Assembly (NCBI GenBank): GCA_004369045.1
Contig: ML213529.1
Span: forward strand, 163,563 to 227,562
From: Heliocybe sulcata
Lineage: Eukaryota; Basidiomycota; Agaricomycetes; Gloeophyllales; Gloeophyllaceae
Direction: 5' to 3'
DNA: 64,000 bases
Of the stretch, positions 24,598-36,442 are shown piece by piece (within the stretch, counting starts at the first letter, position 1; each line of letters opens with the position of its first letter). The notes beneath the pieces are model-generated. The model did not search any database, was not told where the DNA came from, and saw nothing but the letters and a program-made list of their open reading frames with translations. A program made the position numbers and the translations under genes.

Positions 24598-25239
24598 GCT
24601 CCCCGAAATGTTGCTGACGACCTGGTGAGATGCAAGGTTAATGAGGCAAATGTGGGGGATCGCCACGCATGACAGAGGTGCAGGACTGACTTAAGAAAAT
24701 CCGAAAAGACGTCCTGATGCTGCGCAGGTACCGCCCTATATGGCCGGCGACTGATCATCAGCGCTAGTCGAAACACCGCAACAATCGACAAGTCGCCCGA
24801 AGACAATTAGATTCACTGCCACACAAGATATGTATAAAGCACTCTCACGGTCCGTATAACAGTCACTGCCATGCTAGGGCTGCAGGGGCAGGCAACTCCC
24901 AAAGACTTTGCGGGGTTGTGCCCCCAAATGCGATGCTAGACCAAGAGAGCAATCCGTGCACCGCAGGAGCGTAGAGCCGAGACGATAGAGAGGTAGCTGT
25001 CTCCGTCGGAGACCGACGGCTTACAAGTGGACGCTGCTATCGATGCTGTATTTTCAGACAGCCTCCGGACTGACGTTCCCAGTATCGGCCGATCCTCTTC
25101 TCACACGCGCAGGATCATCATGGGGGTATGAGCTTCGGGAGACTAAGCAGTGGCATGAGTCCAAATACCAGATCATGTTGCGGAGACGAGCATCGCGGAC
25201 ACAGGTCAGAGCGGACGCAGGGATAGCTAGCTCGACTCA

Positions 25240-26963
25240 TCACATGTGTTTCCCTTCGTCCATGTCGTCCCAAGGCCAGTGCCCCATGAGCTCCACCCTT
25301 TCCTCCTCCGGCATGGCCTCTATCACCGCTATCTCCTTCATCTGCTTACAAAGTGCCACCTTCGCCTCGGACTCCTCGATGGGCATCCAGCCCTCCGGCG
25401 CGAGGCCAAGCAGGTTCTGGCACATGTGAAAAGTCTCGTCTGCTTTTCGTTGGGCTTCATTCAGCTCCATCGTCTCGCGTACGTCACCAGCGTCGAACAC
25501 GAGTGGACACGGCGCGCTACCCCCCGTAAGCGTCTCCCACCTCTCCGTTGCTCGTATGAGCGCAACCTTCAGCTCGAAAGTCTCGCCCTCCCAAGGGTCA
25601 CTGGCGTGGTTGAACAGGCGGCTGCGGAGCACGCACATGTGATCCGATAGGGCAGCGTAATGGGGCTTGTTGCACTCCTCTGTGCTCGTCACATAGTGGT
25701 AATGGACGAGGCGGCGATGGTAGACTTCCTCCGCCGCGGCTCACTCGGTTTCTCCTAACTCGTCGAAATTCTCCGGTAGCGAAGGGGGCGTCATGTATTG
25801 CGAGACAGGATCATCGTGGTTCTGGATGCGTTGGGGTACGCGGGCAAGGAGAAACAGGGGCAGGATGGACGCGTGTTGCCAGTCGAGCAGGCTAACGACT
25901 TGCCAGCCAGAGTCGGACGACCTCCGGACGACGATATTGCTCGGCTGGAGGTCTGGATGGCGGATGCAGAAATGTCCGAGGGCGGAATCCTCGGGGACGA
26001 GAGAAGGTGCGATGAGGAGATAGCGCTTCAAGTTCTCGATGTGGGCCGAGGGCGACTGCTCTTGATACTGATAGCCTTCCCTCCTTTCGCGGCGGAACGG
26101 CAACAGCGGTCGCCCGAACTTCTCGAGATAGGCCAATTCCTTGCGGGCTGGTGTTACGAGCGCTGCTTCGGCACTTTCGTCTACAGTAATTGGTTAGTTT
26201 AAGAGAGTAATAGATAACAATACAGAACGCGGCTTACACGGTCCCCTATCTACATCGAGCTGTGATCTCCTGCCAAACCACATAGGCAGTCTCGTAGCTG
26301 GACCAACGCAGAAACACCCGTCCTTGAGCGGGATGGCCGCTGTCCCGGTCGCCTTCTCCAGGTCACGAGTGTAGTAGAGGCTTCCGCCAGCGGGGAAAGG
26401 AACCGTCATCATTTGAGACTCGAGTTGAACAAGTCGGCGCAAGATTGAAATGATATCCGATTTCCCGAGTTCCAGCCATACATCGCTCAGTTTCGTGCCT
26501 GTTATAAATTCCATAAAGATGTACTCAGTCTTCGCCGCATTGGCCGAAACAGGTGAGTATCCGTACACCTGAGGAACAGGCAACCCAGATCGACGGAGGA
26601 ACTCCATTGTGGCCACTTGCTGGCAACAGCGTAGTACTTGGGGACCGTAGCCGGGTACGGAATACGAGCGACCATTTGGAAGTTGTCGCGAGAGGTGATG
26701 AGGAAGGTACGGTTGAATCTGCCCTCGGCAAGCTTTGATAAGTCGACGACATCAGCAGGACTTAGACCAACGGACTGCGCTGCAAGTCGACGTAGCTCCT
26801 CGACGTCGAAAACGAGCCTCCGCTCTGCATGGCGGAGAGCATCATTGTACCTGAACAGGTTAGATTACGGGCCGGAATATATCATGGTATAAAATAACAT
26901 GTATGAGGCTCACATCCAGCGCCCTGACGTGTAGTCAAAAAGGTCGGTATGAGGATTTGCCAT
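25240..26963 (-). pseudogene. APH-family phosphotransferase, disrupted by frameshift and stop
   Basis: Exons 26963-26914, 26850-26238 and 26180-25240. The protein matches the Agaricomycete branch of the aminoglycoside phosphotransferase/choline kinase-like family: MVARIPYPATVPKYYAVAS, SGLPVPQVYGYS, YIFMEFITGTKL, catalytic loop HPDLQPSNIVV, metal-binding SLLDWQ, and the characteristic C-terminus ELMGHWPWDDMDE. Two lesions are seen. Near 26616-26622 one base is missing between AVAS and the expected EVATMEFL (the frame changes from SK to VATMEFL). At 25743-25741 an in-frame TGA interrupts GETE and AAAEEVYHRRLVHYHYV, which continues in the same frame. Apart from these the domain is complete. The substrate of this family is unknown; true drug-modifying activity is not implied. 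It is a recent pseudogene or contains sequence errors. Confidence 0.75.
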
Positions 26964-27370
26964 GATGGAGAATGCGCGACGTGGCACCAAACGTGCCGTG
27001 ATGGAGCTCGTTTAACGAGCGCTGTCACGGTGAGGCTAGAGCTTTCAGCGAGCTGAAGACGAGTCTTGCGCTTCCAAGGCAGGGCCCGCCAAAGGTGTGT
27101 GTAATCTGGAGGAAGACGCCAACCAGCACGATGTCTAAAGAGAGAGGCTGCAATTGTTAGCAGGCCGAGTAGACGCAGCACTGATAAGTAAGATTTGTTT
27201 CTGGCTACTTGGGAGGCTTCGTAACGTACGTCTTCGAGTGAAGATATGCCTAGGAAATGCTGTAAGATGGCGACGAAGTGAGTATTCCTTCAATTAGGCG
27301 CTAGCCTAGCGGCACTAATACTGTGACACGTGACACAGCGGCTTGAGATTTACCGATTTCGGACAAGTTC

Positions 27371-28041
27371 AGGACCCTGGATAATACTAATAGAGGTCTA
27401 ATCCGAGTCCCGGTCAAAGTGGACCTCGCCAGCGTCCATGTCGGGGTCGCGTCCCGGTCAAAACGTGACACAGCCACGGCTTGTCGGATCCTCGCGTCCC
27501 GGTCAAAGTGGCCGTCCGCCGCGAGGTTGGATCCGATCCCGGTCAAAAATTAGAAGTCCGCCCGCCTCTTCAAGCCACACAGGCATATGCATACTCGAGA
27601 GCGCATTTCTCTCGTGAGCAATATCAGTGCAGATGGCATTCTCATTAGCTCCAGCAGCTGACATTGAGGAGAGCTACATTATGAATGACGTGAGTTTTTG
27701 ATCGGGGAAAAGGCTATGACTACGATGTACACCACTAGCTGTAGACTTTTCCGCAATTTTTGATGGATATTATAGCAGATGTCACAATTCCTCTAGTTGA
27801 CAAGGGTCAGAATTACATGCTTAGCCATACAGTCGCGTTTTTGATTTTTCCAAAATTGTTCTATAATTTTCGTAAATTTGGAGGTCTGATCAGGATATCC
27901 CGGTCAAGTTGGCCCTGTGGCCGAGGGCCTGTGTGCGATCCCGGTCAAAATGACCCCAAAAGGAGACTCCGGGTCCCGGTCAAAAATGTCCCGGATGGCC
28001 AACTTCCGGATCAGACCTACATTGGTATTATCCAGGGTCCT
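27371..28041. mobile_element. Non-autonomous DNA transposon, 8-bp target duplication
   Basis: The element is 671 bp. Its left end AGGACCCTGGATAATAC is repeated inverted at the right end, and the similarity continues for about 35 bp with four mismatches (AGGTCT, ATCCG shared). It is flanked by the exact 8-bp direct repeat ACAAGTTC at 27363-27370 and 28042-28049. Inside are seven copies of TCCCGGTCAA in one orientation, four near the left end (27408, 27452, 27497, 27537) and three near the right (27898, 27939, 27974). They resemble subterminal transposase-binding repeats. No transposase is encoded; the AT-rich centre has no long frame. An 8-bp duplication fits hAT or KDZ-type elements, but the superfamily cannot be fixed without a related transposase. 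Confidence 0.85.
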
Positions 28042-28514
28042 ACAAGTTCGAGCTCGAGGGGATGTGGTTACTGGTATGTCCCATGGGCTTGTAGCATATC
28101 TGAACATGCATACTTACTTCATCGACCTAGAGCAGCGCATCGATCTAACAGATGTACCAGAAAGCACAATAGATATCAAAGCCGCCCATTACCGCCGTGT
28201 TTATCGACGGTCTTCCTTGGGGCAGGAAAGACGGCATATGTAAGTCTACGCTATTTCGCACAGCAGCCGAAATTCAGTGCGTCTGTCGCTATCACAGAAG
28301 TTCCGGGTATCTGAGCGGACGCGAAGATCTGGGCTTCCTTAGAGAATGCTGGACGAAAGCTTCCAAACATTTGAGTAACACGGGAGGCCTGGCATGCGCC
28401 TCCATGGATACCTTCCCTCTGAAGCTACTGGCTACGTACGTGTACGTGACACGATGCGTCAGCATAGCTGATATTGTCACCACCTCCAAATTGCAGATTG
28501 ACAGCGCGAACTGT

Positions 28515-31435
28515 CTAGATGCAACGAAGAAGACTGACGGTAAATACGAAGGTAGCCACCAGACTCCCTGAAGAGAAAGTATCTTTCCATGCTGCACTCT
28601 TCTGCGATGAGCTTGATCCCGCACTAGTCGTGACTGGGTCAGCCGTCTGTATGAATTTCTCCCATGCCGCGATAGTGGCACTGGGAGCGAAGTACGTGCT
28701 CTGAGTGGTGCCAGAGCCGTAGTAGATCGCCGACCCTCCTGGGATATAGTCTCCAGCGAGGGAGCTGACCTCCCCGCCAACAACATTGCCCGAGCTGGAA
28801 TCAACAAAGCCGGTCTGATTATTGCCGAGGACGAATTCTCGCAGGAACGTGTACGCCTTGTTTGATGTCAGGGTGAAAAAGGAAGCTTTATACTTGATGA
28901 TCCGATAGACGACTTACGGCTGCAGGCTTTCCGGCGGCCACCAAGTGGCCTGTCCCTTCGAATAGGACATATGTCCAGTTCCGTTCTTGGTGAACGATAC
29001 CGGCGATATTGCCGGCATCGTCGTACCATGGGGTAGAAGGCTTTCTGGTAAAGCCTTGTGTCCCGCCGAAGGTCGTGTTCTATGTCAAAAACGATGAAAA
29101 TGAATATCATAACAAGAGTGATAGTTGAATGAATTGATATCACCTGAATCACAACTAGAGCAGCACGATCGTAAGCGCAACAAGCTTGATGATACAGTAG
29201 CAGGCGTACCTTCAGAGCCCCGGTGAGCCACAAGGGAATCGTCATTGCCAGAAAAGATTACCACCGAAACATTCCGCTCAGTAGCATTCGTCGCAAGATC
29301 CGTCAGGAACGCCATCGGCCTGTAATACAGTGGTTTCTCAGTAACCGCTTCCAAAACCTATAGACTCAGCGACTAACTCGACGCCTGAATGAAATGTCAA
29401 TGACGAGGTCTGCAGTAGAAACAGTTGATATCGATGAGGGACATACTGGGATCATTGCCATCTTCTCCGCCGGTGAAATTGTAGTTGATGCTCTCTACCC
29501 AGTCCTTGCTTGTTGGAGCGTGGATCGCAGCCCGCATGGCGTTGTCTGATGAGATGAAGGTGGAGTACTTAGGGCTATCCGAGATACGGCCGGAGACACA
29601 ACTCACCATTCAAGAACACACTAGCATCTTGTGGCGCTTCCGGACTCAAGGCGTCAGGGATGTCGTAGATCTATTACAATAAATCGTGAATATATCTATG
29701 CCAAGTTACATCAGACCGCAGGTACTCACATCAACGTCCTTACCAGCGGCTGCTCAACCAAGTCAGCACGGTGTCTGGGGATACGGAAGCACACCATGAC
29801 CGACTCACACCAAGGATAAGTGAAGTTGATCGCATACTCTAACATCTCTGTAAAGAGATCGCACCCATACCAAGGATCGAGCGTCCCGTTTGCCCTACCA
29901 CTCAGGTCTCTCTTCTCCGTCTTCCACAGCTCGCGTCGCATCTCCCTATCGCGTTTGCTCAGCTTTTTGCTCTTGCTCGCGGCATAGCGATCTGCGATCG
30001 CCGTAAGAAGACTCTGCCGATTCAAACGGCTGCCTTTGCTGCTGGCGAAGCCATTGTCTATGGTACCCTCGGTGAAGTTGAGCGTCGGGAAGTGGCCGTT
30101 CTGCGGATAGGTGAGGTTGAGGTCATACCCGCAGAGGTGCTCTCTGTGATTCTAGGTGAGGGTCGTAACAGCACCGTCGTGGCATCTCACTTACTGTTGC
30201 TTGAAGTATTGGTAGACCTCAGGATCGTATCCAATCAGTTGCGGGTACGTCTCGAGTGTGGTAACCTGGAGCCAAGTTATGACTGTATACGGATTAAACT
30301 CGAGAGCCGACTTACAGTAGGGAGCAGCTCGAATACCTCTCCACTGCCAAGGGTTCCATCTCCGATAGCGATCTTGGAAAGCTTTACAGGCGGGTTTTCC
30401 AGCCCAAAGTATGTCTTCGTAATATACGGCTATAAAGACTCTGTTTCAGTAGCTTGTCAGCCTGCAAGCAGCAAAATCCCTGACTATGTATGTTCCGCAG
30501 TAGCTTTCGCCGGTGATATAAAGCGGCCGAGTCGCAAGGCTCGGGAAAACTTTGACGAGATTCTCCAGGAAGCCAAACTATATTTCGACAGACACGTTAT
30601 TTCACGGGAGACATGAAGAGCTATTTGAGAACTTACGAAGTCGATACCCATTTGGTCTTCGTCCGCAACTGCAAGAGATTCAGGCGTCAACGTGAGTGAT
30701 AGACTGACTAGCTAGACGTACGTACCCCATGCGCCCTGGTCCACGGTCGAGAAGCCTGTGCCACTGAAAGACCATGAGTTGACATCACCGGATCGTCTGG
30801 GGTAATCGAGCATACACTGGCTGGTCAATCCAGACATAGTCCGCAAGTCCGTTCCAGCTATAGTTATTTGAATAAGCCGAGTAATCCGGTGCGATGTGTA
30901 TAGGCCCATTCTGCATCGCGATGAGTATATACGAATATCTGTACTTGATCCCCGCCTACCTCAAACATAAGCCCGATGAGACTAGAGCTTCCCGGTCTGC
31001 GTTGATACCTCGGTAAGCATTTCAGAAAGACATCATGAAATATCAGGACTTACCCGCCGTTGAGCCATATTCCCCAAGGAACGTCGCTGTTCTCGCCAGC
31101 AGCGGCAGTGAGGGAGCCGTTTGTCTTCTCGAAAGCCCAGAAGAACAAGGTATTATTGGGATGTCCCGGGCGCTGGACGCCGATGTTCCCAGCCCAGTTT
31201 CTTCCGAGAGTCCAAGTAACGTTGGGCAGCGCCTCAGTGACTTGAAAGTCTATTCGACACTTTGTTTTAGCTCTTGTACCATCAGGTAACGATGCTACTT
31301 ACATTCCTGCCATTCAGGACTGTAGTCACCGGACGGAATCCCCGTATAGTTGTGAGGATACCCTACACCGGTATTTGGCTGAGCTTCCCCTGCGACAGCC
31401 AGAACTGCCCCAAGAGCAGCATACAGCGCCAGCAT
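28515..31435 (-). CDS. Serine carboxypeptidase, peptidase family S10 (copy 1)
   Basis: A many-exon gene with the same exon plan as copy 2 at 49687-52609, followed exon by exon without a break. The start MLALYAALGAVLAVAGEAQ is a signal peptide. Conserved S10 blocks are WGIWLNGGPGSSS, ADYVWIDQPVGTGFSTV, the nucleophile loop GESYCGTY (Ser), the aspartate block VVIFSGNDDSLVAH and the histidine block EGTGHLVAAGKPAA. It has two microexons: 29384-29378 (7 nt, phase 1 to 2) and 29154-29144 (11 nt). The C-terminus SAGSSSSQKSAAW followed by TFSSGSLVATFVFTVSLLRCI resembles a GPI-anchor signal, so a cell-surface enzyme is likely. It should remove C-terminal residues from peptides at acidic pH. GESYC here versus GESYA in copy 2 is the notable difference near the nucleophile. 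It diverges from the antiporter gene across 1.1 kb. Confidence 0.88.
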
Positions 31436-32532
31436 AGTGGGAGATTTGGATGGAAAATCAGACCCGTCTATAGCTGCTTTATGAGTGCGACGGGTTGATG
31501 GTTGATGGTTGATGGTGCTAACAATAACGGCGCGGCGCCTAAATCACGTAACGGTACCCCGAGAGGACTGTGCGCGCCCACGCGCCTCGCACAACGTAGA
31601 CGGACATCCAGTTCCGCTGCCCAACGGTAGAGGTAACAGATGCTCTCAGCAGAGCAGCATACGTTCTCATGAGGAAGCGGAGAATAGGAAACTTCCACAC
31701 TTCCCCAAGTCGGACTTGCCAGCTGCCCGGCCGGGCCGGAGCACTATTGCGTGTCGGTCTGAACAGTAAGAGTTTGGATTTCTCCTCTTACACTTGCTAC
31801 TCACCTGCTGATGTCGAGGAAGCCCACAACATCCCCAGAGTCGAAGGCGGAAGTTATTGTTGAATGTCCGTGACGACTGATCTCCACGCCAAGGATTGGT
31901 AGCACCAAGTTGCGACCTACCCGGCCCATATGTGCGGTGCTACACAATCTTCGGCGCTTTGACTGCTACTGAAGCAGGCCCTTACGATCCTTGCTTACTT
32001 TGGGGAAGAGTGCATGCCAGCGCTAGCTGCAATACCCATCGACGCGATCCAGTGCTAGGGGATCCCGCCTTAGGCTGGAAGGAGATGCAAGCGTGGTTCG
32101 CAGGGTAACCTGACGCGCAAGAACTTGAGCATGACGTTGATGTTCATCCTAGTCATCCACAAACCTATGTCAATCTGGTGCCCACTGATAAGCATTGTCG
32201 ATACCTTTGCGTTGGGTTTTCTTGTTCAGGTGCAACAGCACAGGATTTCTGATAGCGGTGAGCCTAGTATCGTACTACCTTACACGTTGCGCGAAACGCT
32301 GAATGGTAGTGCAATATCATAGCGCCTTTATTCAACTGCCATGCCCTTTGTGTGCTGGACTTGCCGATATTTATGGCGACATGAGCGCTTTCCAGCCATG
32401 CGTCTACCTTGAGTCACGACTTCCATTCGACGCAGGCGCAGCACGTCGCCAAGCCTCCTGGATTGCTCCCTGTCTCTCTTAAATACTACTGAACCCTCTT
32501 CTGCGCTAGCTTTCACCTGTCCAGCATCCCTT
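31436..32532. promoter_or_regulatory. Shared intergenic region of two divergent genes
   Basis: About 1.1 kb separates the start codons of carboxypeptidase copy 1 (minus) and the Ca2+/H+ antiporter (plus). It must contain both promoters. I see no coding exon and no definite TATA element. Confidence 0.4.
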
Positions 32533-35123
32533 ATGTCTTCGGGCGCTCACAGAGTTTCCTATCATTACGACGCTTCCACAGCCCGGACGACTGCACATTC
32601 TGACTCTATCCCAGTTCTTTTGTCGAATAACATGAGATCAGGTTATGGTGATGCTCCTCATACCAACGAAGCGCCCCAATCTGCCACCGGTGCGACTGTA
32701 CCTTCGAGTTCCGGTCCAGGTGCCCACAGGCCCAGTGTTCAGCGGACCATGACAGCGTTGAGTATCGCTGGTAGCGAATTCTGTCTCAAATGGAAGTCGG
32801 AGTCTCGCGTGGAGAGTCCTTCCACGAAGGAGAGCCTCAAAGCCATCGTTTGTCCCAGTTCGTATCCTCAATATTGGCAATTTTCTGGAACCTTGCTGAC
32901 TTCCTTATAGAGTTTAACGTCTTCCTTGTGCTTGTTCCCATCAGCGTGTGTTTTTTGTTATCCGGCAATCGCATTGGTCTCAATTCATCCGGGTATGCTC
33001 AGTGGTGGCTTCACTTCGTTCATCCGACCGAGTATAAAACTATATTCGCATGTGAGTGAGGCAGTCTATACGGAATGCAGGTACTGAGTGACGGATAGGT
33101 GCCTTTATTTCCAAATTTCCGCTTGCAAATGTCAGAATCAGGTCCCCTCTGGTATATCACTACTTTACATGCCCGCTGACGGTCACACAGCTACTCGCAC
33201 TCGCTGTAGATTCCCTCAGTATGCACGTAGGGGATATCCCTCGTGGTATCCTGCATTCTACCTCCGGGAACGCGTAAGTACACCAATCTGAGATAGTCCG
33301 GATTTGTATTGACATGGCAAATAGCATTGAATTTATCATAGCGGTTTGCCATTCGTCATTCCCTCTTCGAATTCCGATAGCACTCTAACCAGTCAATATA
33401 GCTTGTCGCACTCATCCGCTGCGAGTATCAAGTAGTGCAGTCTTCCCGTGAGTAAATTCAACATGGTTGTATGTGTCCATGCCAATACGCAACGCATGAT
33501 AGTGGTAGGGGCGATCGTGAATCACCTTCGCAAGTCATTCCCTTTCCTCATCTTTATAACAAGCTAACGAAAGACCGAAGTCCTCAGCGTCGGCATGTGC
33601 TTCCTATGGGGAGGCTTTGCACATTACGAGCAAGAGTTCGATGCCAGTGCGTACGGCCATCGCCTCCAAGAATGTACCAGGCTTATATCAGAACTTTAAC
33701 TGCAGAGGCTGCGGAGATCGACTCCTGGTTACTTATATCCAGTATTATGGTCGTCTTGTTTCCGGCCGTATTGCATGCAACCATCGACACCAACTTATCG
33801 GATCCAACGGAGAAGCAGAATATCTTAAGCGTTAGCCACGGAGTAAGCGCTGGTGACTTTCGCACTACATCTCTTGACTGATTGCCCTCTTTACAGGTCG
33901 CATTGGTCCTCCTGTGCAGTACGTTGCTCTAACAACAGCCGTGCTTTTCGGTAGAGCTTGACCATTTTCGCAGTATACGCAGCGTTCTTGGTCTTCATGT
34001 TCATCTCGCACAAAGATAGGTATATCGACGGAAAACGCAGGTCGTCTTCTTTTGCCGATCACGAAGCCCAAGGGCAAGAGCACGTCCTTTCGACCATGTC
34101 GCAGGGTCCGGACCACGGCACGAGCGATGGTGCGTAGACGGATCACGACTGGGGAAAGGGTAGTAAGCCATCTCATCCTGCCCATGCCTGTGAACATAGG
34201 TCATGACAATAGAACCCTGGGAGAAGAACGTCCGCAAAGACCAGTACTCAATCTTTCTGTGGCTACAATGTTACTATTTCTTGTAATAGCGGTTCGTCTC
34301 GCTTGAGGCGAGTCCCATGGTTGACGCTAAGCATCTGTCTGTTGTCATCCAGACCATCACCGTCACTGCTCTCTTCATGATTGACTCGGTGGACGGATTA
34401 TCTGAGACGAGCAATGTCAGCAAGGAATTTATTGCGATGATTCTCATCCCTATAATGGGAAACGTTCCTGGTAAGTCGATTCACCAGCGACATGTCTTGT
34501 TGTTGATCGATACCGTCTGCAGAGCATCTGCATGCCACTGGGTTGGCTGTCAAAGGTCGCTTACGGCTTTCTATGGCTGTCGTAATAGGGTCTGGGATTG
34601 TACGTCCGGTCCCGCATCTCCTCGTGCACGCGTGCTCACCTATCGCTTAGCAAATCGCTCTCTTCATAATTCCGTGAGCAGTGTCGATACCTTGCGTATA
34701 CAAGGATTTACATAGTCCGTCAAAGCTTCGTGGTCTGCCTCGCATGGTGGACCCATAAACCTCTGACCCTGTTGTTTGACCCTGTGGAGGCAATTACTCT
34801 TGTCGTGACCGGTGCGGAATTTGGCTAAGGCGTTTCACGACCGAACGAAGTTCTGAATTTATTACAGCCGTCGTCGTGGCATTTATGACCACCAATGGAC
34901 GATCCAACTGGCTTGAAGGAGCGATTCTGATAGGTCAGTCGGACTCATACATTTGGTGACTAAAGACTACATATACCCCCATTTCCACTAGGTCTCTTCG
35001 CGGTCATTGCGGTTGTATTCTTCTACTACAATCCAGGTATCGTCTGTTCCTTCTCATCTGCCCCGAACTCCTCTGAAAGCAGGTTGCACGCAGCTGTTAG
35101 CTCCGTCAGGGCCTGCTAGCTAG
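32533..35123 (+). CDS. Vacuolar-type Ca2+/H+ antiporter (CAX/VCX1 family)
   Basis: About 20 short exons could be followed in phase from the ATG at 32533 to a TAG at 35121-35123. CAX landmarks appear in order: FNVFLVLVPIS, PLANLLALAVDSLSM, the first alpha repeat HSTSGNAIEFIIALVALIRCEY (split over three exons), VVQSSLVGAIVNHLLLSVGMCF, the acidic linker, VDGLSETSNVSKEFIA, the second alpha repeat IPIMGNVPEHLHATGLAVKG, IGSGIQIALFIIPFVV, LTLLFDPVEAI and NWLEGAILIGLFAVIAVVFF. The two GNxxE alpha repeats bind Ca2+. The enzyme exchanges cytosolic Ca2+ for vacuolar H+. Usual VCX1 wording (GNAVELIVA, ILSNLLL) is altered at several places, so it is a divergent member. Introns include a GC-AG intron (33530-33580). 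Confidence 0.8.
33530..33580 (+). other. GC-AG intron in the Ca2+/H+ antiporter gene
   Basis: The exon encoding LVGAIVNHL ends with C before GCAAGT, the classical GC-donor consensus, and the next exon starts after GACCGAAG. Joining them gives an in-frame L-L-S-V-G-M-C-F, which matches the family. No GT donor gives this join. Confidence 0.6.
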
Positions 35124-35445
35124 GCGGTACTTCGCAATATTTATGGGTCATGAGGCCTTGTGTAGCAGAAGTATAATATCAGGCTATCCAGTAGTCAGAC
35201 CTCATCTGTATATTATGAGCGAGGGTTTTTAGGCTCGGCATCTTCGACGTTCAAGTAGATACGAGACCGACATGCGGCAAAGCGTCCTGCCATTATAGGC
35301 GGGCTGTAGTCGGATATTCCCGCAAGGATTCCTCTGCTTCGCTCAAGCTTCGCCATAAGTAACTCGAACTCAACGTACATCTGCTCCTCGCGCGCATCTG
35401 AAACCCTGCCTGTATTGCTCCAGCTCCAGGTTTTGTAATAGAAAC

Positions 35446-36442
35446 ATGGGAGATCGTGCCGATGGTCGCACTGCAGAACAACTCCGGAAATTGTCTATCG
35501 TATACGAAGGATTAGACAGAGCTGATGGGTCTGCTCGATTTGCGTTCGGTGGGTTCATCTGTTCCTTAGCACGTCGCGGGCATCAAAGAGGGTGCAATTG
35601 AACATTGTGTAGGCCCCACGACGCCGACATTGACCTCCGTATCTGGTCCTATTGAACCCCGCCCACAATCCGAACACCCGTCTCTCGCGACCTTAGAGAT
35701 CCACGTCCGCCCCCTCCATTCACTGCCCTCGACCCAGTCACGTCAACTAGCGGCTGTTCTGAAATCGATATTCTCACAAACAATTCTACTGAATCAAAAT
35801 CCGAGGACGCTTATCCAAATGGTCGTGCAAGCCCTGTCCGTGAGCGAAGTAGTCGGACATTCCGGTCTTGGAGCTGGAACCGCAGGAGTCTACGGGCCAG
35901 GGACGATCGCGAGCATGGTGAACAGTGCAAGTCTCGCGCTCATCAATGCGGGAAGTATCCCATTACGGGGCGTCGTGTGCGCGGTTGCCGTTGGTCGCCT
36001 GGCGTCGTCCTCTGCATCTGCTCCTGCATCAACGTCGAGTTTGATCCTGGACCCCTCACCTGAAGAGATACCAAATCTTACAGCCCAAGGTGTCTTTGCT
36101 TTCCTCTTCTCATCTGCGTTATCTGGGACATCCCCTACTTCGGAACCGCCGAGCGAGCTGATATGGAGCAACTGGTCCAGCACTAACCTTGGAACGGCCG
36201 AGATTGATGAGGGGCTAGTCGACGAGCTAGGGCGCGCGCGAGAGATGGCGAAGCAGGGAGCGGTGGAGGTGTGGCGGCAGATAAGATCCAGCGTCCATGG
36301 GATGGAAGCGGGCAGGAATGCCTCGCTTGAGTTGGCGGGAGCGACGGAGGAAACTAGGGGAAATGCTGGCACGGGGCACGCAAATACCGAGGATGATGAA
36401 GACGACGAGGACGAGGACGAAGACGATAAAATGGAAATTTAA
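35446..36442 (+). CDS. RRP46: Exosome complex subunit Rrp46 (EXOSC5-like)
   Basis: Two exons, 35446-35548 and 35613-36442 (933 nt, 310 aa), closing in phase. It begins MGDRADGRTAEQLRKL, followed by GSARFAFG, TSVSGPIEPR, RTLIQMVVQALS, SASLALINAGSIPLRGVVCAVAVG and further RNase-PH-fold strands. These are the landmarks of Rrp46, one of six RNase-PH-like ring subunits of the RNA exosome that processes and degrades RNA in nucleus and cytoplasm. The ring subunits are structural and lack phosphorolytic activity in fungi. The C-terminus carries a strongly acidic tail (EDDEDDEDEDEDD), a lineage-specific extension. This is the only clear housekeeping gene in the window. Confidence 0.88.

Noticed and set aside
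25685-25744. 60-nt in-frame intron that would remove the TGA of the APH-like gene
   Set aside because: GTGAGC...GACGAG would keep frame, but it would delete the conserved YHRRLVHYHYV segment and ends in a poor acceptor.
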